64,000 nucleotides of DNA from Streptomyces sp. NBC_00250 (GTDB lineage Bacteria > Actinomycetota > Actinomycetes > Streptomycetales > Streptomycetaceae). This document shows, piece after piece, positions 25,972 through 32,482 of the stretch. The position numbers and the translations under genes are program-made. The notes beneath the pieces were generated by a model, which saw nothing but the letters and a program-made list of their open reading frames with translations, did not search any database and was not told where the DNA came from. Position 1 is the first letter of the stretch. Every line of letters begins with the position of its first letter. The stretch spans positions 3,287,501-3,351,500 of the forward strand of contig NZ_CP108088.1 in assembly GCF_036192275.1 (NCBI RefSeq), given 5' to 3'.

Positions 25972-26007
25972 CCGCGGGGGCCGGTCCGTTCGGACCGGCC
26001 CCCGCGG
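25972..26007 (-). terminator. Terminator of the wblC operon
   Basis: A 17-bp perfect stem (CCGCGGGGGCCGGTCCG and its complement) with a TT loop lies 26 nt downstream of the stop at 26034, on the minus strand. Confidence 0.8.
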
Positions 26008-26033
26008 GGGCGCCCCTGAGGGCGCGGGTTCGA

Positions 26034-26357
26034 TCAGTGCATGACGGCCATGGCCAGCGCGCGGCGGGCGCGCAGCGAGACGCGCTCGGCGCGGCGCTGC
26101 ATGCGTCGGGCGGCGACCAGGCGCACGGCCTGGCGTTCCGCGTCGACCTCACGCAGTCGCTCGTGCATATGAGCACGGGCCAGGGCTTCTGGGGCGAGTT
26201 GCATTTCACGGGTCCTGTTCTGACGCGCGGTGGGCGCGGCGGAGGGGAAGAAGACTGGGGTCGCGGAGCCGGCGGGCTCGCTGGCGGAAGAGGTCATCGG
26301 GGCCTGCTTCTGGGGATCGTGCGTGAGGGGGCGGTCGATGGTTCCGGTGGCGCTCAT
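26034..26357 (-). CDS. Small basic protein translationally coupled to wblC
   Basis: Protein of 107 residues: a Ser/Thr/Pro-rich N-terminus (1-40) and a strongly basic, Arg/Ala-rich helix (about 48-107, with HMHERLREVDAERQAVRLVAARRMQRRAERVSLRARR). Its ATG at 26355-26357 overlaps the wblC stop by 4 nt (ATGA). No known domain is seen. The helix could be a coiled coil or bind RNA/DNA. Because of the overlap it should be induced together with wblC. Confidence 0.75.
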   Translation of the reverse strand: MSATGTIDRPLTHDPQKQAPMTSSASEPAGSATPVFFPSAAPTARQNRTREMQLAPEALARAHMHERLREVDAERQAVRLVAARRMQRRAERVSLRARRALAMAVMH

Positions 26358-26722
26358 GCCGCGACCGGGTTCTTGCGCGGACGGCCACGGGGCCGCTTGC
26401 GGGCAACGACCACGCCCTGGACGAAGAGCTCTCCGCCCCAGACGCCCCACGGCTCGCGCCGCTCCTTGGCGCCGGCCAGACAGGCGGCCACGAGCGGGCA
26501 GCTCTGGCAGAGGGACTTCGCGTACTCGACGTCGGCCGGGGACTCCGCGAAGAAGACCTCGGGGTCGTAGGCGCGACAGGGGACGGGAACGCCCAGGTTC
26601 TCGATGGCGTCGTCGAGCGCGGTGAGCGTGGTGAGGGGGGTCAAAGCGGGGTCCTCCGTGAGGCCGGGCAGGGGGATCGATTCGGAAGGCGGTACGGACG
26701 GGGCGTGCGCTTCGAGTTGCAC
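26354..26722 (-). CDS. wblC: WhiB7/WblC-type Fe-S transcription factor
   Basis: WhiB protein of 122 residues. The [4Fe-4S] ligands are Cys49, Cys72, Cys75 and Cys81 (CxxC plus flanking), followed by the G[VI]WGG turn (GVWGGE, 93-98) and a C-terminal AT-hook, RGRPR (112-116). The AT-hook identifies the WhiB7/WblC branch, which activates intrinsic antibiotic-resistance genes with the principal sigma factor. GTG 26720-26722 has GAGGAAAG about 7 nt upstream. The neighbours UvrD2 and AarF kinase match the mycobacterial whiB7 locus. Expression is probably controlled by the attenuator in its leader. Confidence 0.95.
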   Translation of the reverse strand: MQLEAHAPSVPPSESIPLPGLTEDPALTPLTTLTALDDAIENLGVPVPCRAYDPEVFFAESPADVEYAKSLCQSCPLVAACLAGAKERREPWGVWGGELFVQGVVVARKRPRGRPRKNPVAA

Positions 26723-26827
26723 GGTGGTCTTTCCTCGTCTGGTCGTTCCGGCCTGTTGACCGGGGTTTCGGCTGGTACCGGGTGTGTCTGTCCCGAGGCG
26801 CCTTCGTGTCGTCGTCCTCGTTCGGAG

Positions 26828-26871
26828 ACAAACAAAAGGGCCGCGGATCCCGGGTGGGGTTCCGCGGCCCT
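26828..26871 (-). terminator. Intrinsic attenuator in the wblC leader
   Basis: On the minus strand an 11-bp perfect stem AGGGCCGCGGA / TCCGCGGCCCT (arms 26861-26871 and 26837-26847) is followed directly by TTTTGTTTGT (26828-26837), a genuine U-tract rarely seen in this GC-rich window. It lies 106 nt upstream of the wblC start and 24 nt downstream of the upstream ORF stop. Confidence 0.85.
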
Positions 26872-26881
26872 GAAGGCGCCG

Positions 26882-26900
26882 GTCTGATCATGGATCAGAC
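26882..26900 (-). promoter_or_regulatory. Hairpin enclosing the upstream ORF stop codon
   Basis: GTCTGATC-ATG-GATCAGAC (plus-strand reading) gives an 8-bp stem with a 3-nt loop. The TGA stop of the upstream ORF (26895-26897) is inside one arm, so a ribosome at the end of the ORF would open it. Confidence 0.65.
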
Positions 26901-27248
26901 TGGATCACTCCAGGGTTCGAGCCCACGGAAGGCCCACATCTTGTGGTCGTGCGTCGTCGTCTGCTGCTGGGTGCCGGCACCGGTCGCCGCAAAGCCATAG
27001 GCCTTGGCCTTGGCTGCTGCTCCTGCTTCCAGTGCCTTGGTCGGTCGCTCATTGCGCAGCTCCACGGCAGGTCGCATGCCGAGACCGGCAAGGCCGGCGA
27101 CGGACAGACCGGTGCCAATGAACGCCGAGACGGAGAAGCCGAGCGAGCAGGTGGAGGCGACGGAGCGATCGGTCATTTTGACGGTGCTGACGAAGCCGGC
27201 AGCGCTGACGGAGCCTGCGGTGCTGGTCTGAATGATGTTGCTGATCAC
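26895..27248 (-). CDS. Upstream ORF in the wblC leader
   Basis: ORF of 117 codons from GTG 27246-27248 with AGGAGG 9 nt upstream, reading toward wblC and ending 24 nt before the attenuator. Its N-terminal two thirds are Ser/Ala/Val/Gly-rich; the last 14 codons encode MWAFRGLEPWSDPV, with two tryptophans, and begin with an in-frame ATG. Either the whole ORF or only a 3' part may be translated as a leader peptide. Known whiB7 and wblC genes are induced when ribosomes falter on an upstream ORF. Codon usage is less biased toward G/C near its end. It could also be a real small protein. Confidence 0.5.
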   Translation of the reverse strand: MISNIIQTSTAGSVSAAGFVSTVKMTDRSVASTCSLGFSVSAFIGTGLSVAGLAGLGMRPAVELRNERPTKALEAGAAAKAKAYGFAATGAGTQQQTTTHDHKMWAFRGLEPWSDPV

Positions 27249-27335
27249 GTGGAATCGCCTCCTCTCGGCGTCTCGGAGGGCTCGGGTGCGAGCCGGACCC
27301 TCATATGTATTTGGACAAGTACAGCACAGAGACAG

Positions 27336-27350
27336 GGCTTCTAAGAAGCC
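27336..27350. promoter_or_regulatory. Short inverted repeat after uvrD2
   Basis: GGCTTC-TAA-GAAGCC lies in the A/T-richer 173-bp gap between the uvrD2 stop and the wblC upstream ORF. It could be a weak terminator for uvrD2 or an operator near the wblC promoter. Confidence 0.35.
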
Positions 27351-27421
27351 GCTGTTTCCGTGGTTAAGAACCTATGGGGCCTGACGGGGCAGGCGCAAAC
27401 TATTTTTCCCACGAGTTTTCC

Positions 27422-29599
27422 TCAGGTCTCGTCGGCTCCCGCCCCGCCCTCCCCACCTGCGCAGATGGCCAGGACGTCGTCCCCGAAGCGGACCAGCTTG
27501 CGGGCGCCGACGCCTGAGATCGCGGAGAGCTCCCCGCCGGTGGCGGGGACCCGCTCGGCGATGGCCATCAGCGTCTTGTCGGTGAACACGCAATACGCCG
27601 GCTGGCCGAGCTCCCTGGCCTGTTCCGAGCGCCAGTCCCGGAGCCGCTCGTACAGACCCTCGTCCATGTCCGACGGGCAGTCCTCGCAGCGCAGGAGCTT
27701 CATGGCGCCGGCCTCGGTGAGGGTCGCCCCGCAGACCCGGCAGAGAACCGGGCCGCGCGGGCCGCGCCGAGCGGCCGCGGCTCCCCGCTCGAAGGAGCCG
27801 GACGCGCCCGAGGCGACGGCGCCGAGGGACCCGGAGCCCGGCCTCAGGCCCTTGAGGAAGCGGCTGGGGCGTCGGGAGGCCCGGCCGCCCGGGGAGCGGG
27901 AGAGCGCCCAGGAGAGCGCGAGGTGGAGCCGGGCGCGGGTGACGCCGACGTACAGCAGCCGCCGCTCCTCCTCGACCTGCTCGTCGGTCTTGGCGTAGGT
28001 GATCGGCATCATGCCCTCGGTGAGGCCGACCAGGAAGACGGCGTCCCATTCGAGGCCCTTGGCCGAGTGCAGCGAGGCGAGGGTGACGCCCTGCACGGTG
28101 GGCGCGTGCTGGGCGGCGGCCCGCTCGTCGAGTTCGGCGACCAGGTCGGAGAGGGTGGCTCCGGACTTGGCCCGGGCGAAGTCCTCGGCGAGCCGGACGA
28201 GGGCGGCGAGGGACTCCCAGCGGTCGCGGACGGCGCCCGAGCCCGAGGGCGGCTGCGAGGTCCAGCCCTTGGTGGAGAGGACGGCCCTGACCTGGGCGGG
28301 CAGGTCGTCCACGTCGTCGAGGAGGGAGTCGTTGCCCCCGGCGCGGGCCGCGCCGCGCAGGGCGATGCCCGCCTCCCGTACCTCCTGGCGCTCGAAGAAG
28401 CGCTCGGCGCCGCGGAGCTGGTAGGGCACTCCGGCGTCGGCGAGGGCCTGCTCGTAGACCTCGGACTGGGCGTTGATCCGGTAGAGGACGGCGATCTCGC
28501 CGGCCGGGACGCCGGCGGCGATGAGGTCCCGGATGCGGCGGGCGGTGCCCTCGGCCTCGGTCGGCTCGTCCGCGTACTCCGTGTAGACGGGATCGGGGCC
28601 GGCGTCGCGCTGGGAGATCAGCTCCAGGCGGTGCTCGGCGGCCCGGCCGCGGGCCTGGCTGAGCAGCCCGTTGGCGAGGTGGACGACCTGGGGGGTGGAG
28701 CGGTAGTCGCGGACGAGCTTGACGACCGTGGCGGCGGGGTGACGGGTGCGGAAGTTCAGCAGGTGGTCCGGGGTGGCACCGGTGAAGGAGTAGATCGTCT
28801 GGCTGGCGTCGCCGACCACGCACAGGTTGTCGCGGTCGCCGAGCCACAGGTCGAGCAGCCGCTGCTGGAGCGGGGAGACGTCCTGGTACTCGTCCACCAC
28901 GAAGTGCTGGTACTGGCTGCGGATCTGGTCGGCGATGTCGTGCCGGTCCTGGAGGATGCCGACGGTGAGCAGCAGCACGTCCTCGAAGTCGATCACCGAG
29001 CGGTCGCGCTTCAGCTGCTCGTACATGGCGTAGATCTGGCTGATTTCCGCCGGGTCGCGGGGGGCGTCCCGGTGGGACTTGGCGACGACGGCCGGGTAGT
29101 CGGCGGGGACGGTCTGGGTGACCTTGGCCCACTCGATCTCGCCGGTGACGTCCCTGAGCTCGTTGCGGTCGAGCCGGACCCGGCAGCGGGCGGCGGCGTC
29201 GGCGACGAGCTGGATCTTCCGCTCCAGCAGCCGGGGCAGATCGCCACCGACGGCTTTCGGCCAGAAGAACTGGAGCTGGCGGAGGGCCGCGGAGTGGAAC
29301 GTACGGGCCTGGACACCGCCCGCGCCGAGCTGCCGGAGCCGGCCGCGCATCTCGCCCGCGGCGCGGTTGGTGAAGGTGACGGCGAGCACACTGGCGGGCT
29401 GGAGTCTGCCCGACCGCACGCCGTACGCGATGCGGTGGGTGATCGCCCGCGTCTTGCCCGTGCCGGCGCCCGCCAGCACGCACACCGGGCCGGTCAGGGC
29501 CAGGGCGACCTCGCGCTGCTCGGGGTCGAGCCCGTCGAGCACCGCGTCGGCCGTCTCCGGGACCTGCGGGAAGAGAGTGGAGTGCGTTGCTGCTGTCAC
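27422..29599 (-). CDS. uvrD2: ATP-dependent DNA helicase UvrD2
   Basis: Superfamily 1A 3'-5' helicase of 725 residues. The Walker A motif AGAGTGKT is near residue 42, motif II VVDEYQD near 225, then GDASQTIYSF, the YRS region and motif VI LYVGVTRAR near 545. A tetracysteine zinc element (CRVC...CEDC, about residues 618-640) links to a C-terminal HRDC domain (about 655-720), the arrangement known for mycobacterial UvrD2. GTG 29597-29599 is chosen; a longer GTG at 29645-29647 is less likely. It works in DNA repair and replication. Confidence 0.95.
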   Translation of the reverse strand: MTAATHSTLFPQVPETADAVLDGLDPEQREVALALTGPVCVLAGAGTGKTRAITHRIAYGVRSGRLQPASVLAVTFTNRAAGEMRGRLRQLGAGGVQARTFHSAALRQLQFFWPKAVGGDLPRLLERKIQLVADAAARCRVRLDRNELRDVTGEIEWAKVTQTVPADYPAVVAKSHRDAPRDPAEISQIYAMYEQLKRDRSVIDFEDVLLLTVGILQDRHDIADQIRSQYQHFVVDEYQDVSPLQQRLLDLWLGDRDNLCVVGDASQTIYSFTGATPDHLLNFRTRHPAATVVKLVRDYRSTPQVVHLANGLLSQARGRAAEHRLELISQRDAGPDPVYTEYADEPTEAEGTARRIRDLIAAGVPAGEIAVLYRINAQSEVYEQALADAGVPYQLRGAERFFERQEVREAGIALRGAARAGGNDSLLDDVDDLPAQVRAVLSTKGWTSQPPSGSGAVRDRWESLAALVRLAEDFARAKSGATLSDLVAELDERAAAQHAPTVQGVTLASLHSAKGLEWDAVFLVGLTEGMMPITYAKTDEQVEEERRLLYVGVTRARLHLALSWALSRSPGGRASRRPSRFLKGLRPGSGSLGAVASGASGSFERGAAAARRGPRGPVLCRVCGATLTEAGAMKLLRCEDCPSDMDEGLYERLRDWRSEQARELGQPAYCVFTDKTLMAIAERVPATGGELSAISGVGARKLVRFGDDVLAICAGGEGGAGADET

Positions 29600-29746
29600 C
29601 CCCCAATGCTGCCAGGTCCGCCGAGCTTGCCGCGGAGGCTTGTCCACAGGGGGCGTCCGCGGTCATACGAATTCCGGGAATGGGCGGACCAGGGCGTACG
29701 TTCTTCTTCTCGGCACCCGTCAGCGAACGAAGAGGAGCGCCTCGCC

Positions 29747-29989
29747 ATGCAGGGCACTGTGACGATGTACAGCACCACGTGGTGCGGCTACTGCCGTCGG
29801 CTGAAGAGCCAGATGGACCGCGAGGGCATCGCGTACACCGAGATCAACATCGAACAGGACCCCGATTCGGCGGCGTTCGTCGAGAAGGCCAACGGCGGCA
29901 ACCAGACCGTACCCACCGTCCTCTTCCCGAACGGCTCGACCCTGACGAACCCGAGCCTCGCCCAGGTGAAGCAGGCGCTCGGCGTCTGA
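29747..29989 (+). CDS. mrx1: Mycoredoxin (glutaredoxin-like) Mrx1
   Basis: Thioredoxin-fold oxidoreductase of 80 residues with the active-site WCGYC (Cys13 and Cys16) and cis-proline TVPT near residue 57. The CGYC form and genomic site between uvrD2 and nudC match mycobacterial mycoredoxin-1, which reduces mycothiolated proteins. GAGGAG lies 9 nt before ATG 29747. It is divergent from uvrD2 and convergent with nudC. Confidence 0.93.
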   Translation: MQGTVTMYSTTWCGYCRRLKSQMDREGIAYTEINIEQDPDSAAFVEKANGGNQTVPTVLFPNGSTLTNPSLAQVKQALGV

Positions 29990-30003
29990 GTCGCCCGGCA
30001 CGT

Positions 30004-30043
30004 GAAGAACCCCCGACCGGTACGGAGCGGTCGGGGGTTCTTC
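30004..30043. terminator. Bidirectional terminator between mrx1 and nudC
   Basis: A 16-bp perfect stem (GAAGAACCCCCGACCG and complement) with an 8-nt loop lies between two convergent genes. Confidence 0.85.
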
Positions 30044-30070
30044 GTCTGCGCGCGGGACGTGTCGTACGTC

Positions 30071-31018
30071 TCAGATCACGTCGCCCGGCTTGGGGAGCGG
30101 CTTGCCGTACCAGCGCTCGATCAGGCGGGAGGCGATCGAGATGCCGTACGGGGGCAGCACCTCGCCCGACTCGAAGGCGGCGGCCAGGTCCTCGCGGGAG
30201 AACCAGCGGGCCTCGTGGATCTCCTCGCCGTCCACGTTTATCTCCGAGGAGGTGGCGCGGGCGAAGAAGCCCAGCATCAGGCTGGACGGGAAGGGCCAGG
30301 GCTGGCTGGCGATGTACTCGACCTCGCCGACCGTGACACCGGCCTCCTCGAAGACCTCGCGGACCACCGACTGCTCGATGGACTCGCCGGGCTCGACGAA
30401 ACCGGCGAGGGTCGAGAAGCGGCCCTCGGGCCAGTGGACCTGGCGGCCGAGCAGCGCCCGGTCCTCCTCGTCCGTGACCAGCATGATCACCGCGGGGTCG
30501 GTGCGCGGGTAGTGCTCGGCGCCGCAGGCCTGGCAGCGGCGGATGTGCCCGGCGGCGGCGATGACCGTGCGCTCACCGCAGCGTGAGCAGAAGCGGTGGA
30601 GGCGCTGCCAGTTCTCCAGGGCCACGGCGTGCACCATGAGGCCCGCGTCCCGGTCGGACAGCAGCAGCCCGGCCTCGCGGAGCCCTGCGGGGCGGGCGGA
30701 CTGGTCCATGCGGCCGGGCAGGGAGTCCTTCTGGAGCGCGAAGTAGGAGACCCCGTCGGCGTCCGTGCCCAGGAAGTAGCGGTGGGTCTCGGTGACCGGG
30801 GCCTCGAACGCCGGGGTCATGACGAGTCCGGTGGTGCCGTCCGCCGTGTCGTCGATCAGCACCTGGCCCCCGGAGACCACGAAGACCCGGGTCGTGGGGT
30901 GGCTCCAGGCGGCGGCCAGCCACGCCTCGTCGAGGCGGTGGTGCGCGGCGCGGTCGATGCCGCTCGGAGCGGTGAGCGAGATCGGGCGGTCCGCTGACGC
31001 GTTCTTCAAGGTGCTCAC
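30071..31018 (-). CDS. nudC: NAD+ diphosphatase NudC
   Basis: Zinc-containing Nudix hydrolase of 315 residues cleaving NAD(H) and NAD-capped RNA. Zinc pairs CSRC and CQAC lie near residues 148-168. The Nudix box GFVEPGESIEQSVVREVFEE begins near residue 208 and is canonical. The NADH-specific SQPWPFPSSLM motif follows it. GTG 31016-31018 has GGAAG 5 nt upstream. It is the last gene of the adnA-adnB-dipeptidase unit, 35 nt after the M20 stop. Confidence 0.95.
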   Translation of the reverse strand: MSTLKNASADRPISLTAPSGIDRAAHHRLDEAWLAAAWSHPTTRVFVVSGGQVLIDDTADGTTGLVMTPAFEAPVTETHRYFLGTDADGVSYFALQKDSLPGRMDQSARPAGLREAGLLLSDRDAGLMVHAVALENWQRLHRFCSRCGERTVIAAAGHIRRCQACGAEHYPRTDPAVIMLVTDEEDRALLGRQVHWPEGRFSTLAGFVEPGESIEQSVVREVFEEAGVTVGEVEYIASQPWPFPSSLMLGFFARATSSEINVDGEEIHEARWFSREDLAAAFESGEVLPPYGISIASRLIERWYGKPLPKPGDVI

Positions 31019-31053
31019 AGGTGCTTCCAACTCCCCCGGATCGGTGTGTGGGT

Positions 31054-32472
31054 TCAGCGCGCGGCGGTGTGGAGGGCGGCGGGCAGGTCGCCCCACAGGT
31101 GCGCGGTCGTCTCTACGCCCTTCATGAGGAGATCGAGTTCGATCTTCTCGTTGGGGGCGTGCCAGCCGTCGGACGGGACGGAGATGCCGAGGAACAGGAC
31201 GGGAGCCTCCAGGACGTCCTGGAGGTCGGCGGCCGGTCCCGAGCCGCCCTCGCGCGTGTAGCGGACCTTGGCGCCGTCGAAGGCCCGGCTCATGGCCCCG
31301 GCGACCGCCTTGAGGGCGGGGTGGTCGAGGGGGGTGAGGCAGGGGCGGGTCGGGGCGCCGAAGACGATCTCGTACCGGATGCCGGCCGGGACGAGAGGGG
31401 CGAGCCAGTCCCGTACCGCCAGCTCGATCTTGGCCGGGTCCTGGCCGGCGACCAGCCGGAACGACAGCTTGAGCTGGGCGGAGGCGGGGACGATCGTCTT
31501 GCCGCCGGGGCCCTGGTAGCCGCCGCCGATGCCGTTGACCTCGGCGGTGGGGCGGGCCCAGACCCGCTCCAGGGTGGAGAAGCCGGCCTCGCCGAGGATG
31601 CCGTGGGACTTCGCCGTACGCAGCCAGGCGGCCTCGTCGAAGGGCAGCTCGGCGACGAGGGCGCGCTCGGCGTCGGTGAGCTCGGTCACTCCCTCGTAGA
31701 AGCCGGGGATCGCCACGCGCTCGTCGGCGTCGTGGAGGGCGGCGACGATCCGGCCCGCGACGGTGGCCGGGTTCGGCACGGCGCCGCCGAAGGAACCGGA
31801 GTGGATGTCCTGGTCGGGGCCGTACAGCTCGATCTCGCAGTCGGCGACCCCGCGCATGCCGGTGCAGACGGTGGGGGTGGTCTCGGACCACATGCCGGTG
31901 TCGGAGACGATCACGGCATCGGCGGCGAGGCGCTCGGCGTGGGCCTCGACGAGGGCGCGGAAGTGCGGGGAGCCGGACTCCTCCTCCCCCTCGACGATCA
32001 GCTTCAGGTTGACGGCGGGCGCGGTGCGGCCGGTGGCGGCGAGATGCGCGCGGACACCGAGGGTGTGGAAGAACACCTGCCCCTTGTCGTCGGCCGCCCC
32101 GCGCGCGTACATCCGCCCGTCGATCACGGTCGGCTCGAAGGGGTCGGTGTGCCAGCCGTCCTCGCGGGCGGCGGGCTGGACGTCGTGGTGGCCGTAGACG
32201 AGGACCGTCGGGGCGTCGGGGTCGTCGGAGGGCCACTCCGCGAAGACGGCGGGGGCGCCGTCGGTCTCCCAGACCTCGACGGTCGTGAAGCCGGTCCCGG
32301 TGAGCTTGGCGGCGAGCCACTCGGCACTGCGCCGTACGTCCCCGGCCCGGTCCGGCTGCGCCGACACGGAGGGGATGCGCAGCCACTCGGCGAGGTCGCC
32401 GAGGAAGGCGTCGCGGTGCTGTTCGATGTACGTACGTACGGCGTGGACGGCGCTGTCCGGGGTCTCGCTCAT
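31054..32472 (-). CDS. M20-family metallodipeptidase
   Basis: Zinc dipeptidase of 472 residues. Metal and catalytic residues are visible: YGHHDVQPA near residue 90, GAADDKGQ near 120, the catalytic glutamates in EGEEESGS near 155, SDTGMW near 192, and DIHSGSFGG at the dimer-domain entry. It most likely hydrolyses small peptides; relatives act on mycothiol conjugates or carnosine-like dipeptides, but specificity is not readable. It starts 10 nt after adnB, so it is probably co-transcribed. Confidence 0.92.
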   Translation of the reverse strand: MSETPDSAVHAVRTYIEQHRDAFLGDLAEWLRIPSVSAQPDRAGDVRRSAEWLAAKLTGTGFTTVEVWETDGAPAVFAEWPSDDPDAPTVLVYGHHDVQPAAREDGWHTDPFEPTVIDGRMYARGAADDKGQVFFHTLGVRAHLAATGRTAPAVNLKLIVEGEEESGSPHFRALVEAHAERLAADAVIVSDTGMWSETTPTVCTGMRGVADCEIELYGPDQDIHSGSFGGAVPNPATVAGRIVAALHDADERVAIPGFYEGVTELTDAERALVAELPFDEAAWLRTAKSHGILGEAGFSTLERVWARPTAEVNGIGGGYQGPGGKTIVPASAQLKLSFRLVAGQDPAKIELAVRDWLAPLVPAGIRYEIVFGAPTRPCLTPLDHPALKAVAGAMSRAFDGAKVRYTREGGSGPAADLQDVLEAPVLFLGISVPSDGWHAPNEKIELDLLMKGVETTAHLWGDLPAALHTAAR

Positions 32473-32482
32473 GCCCCCGAGC

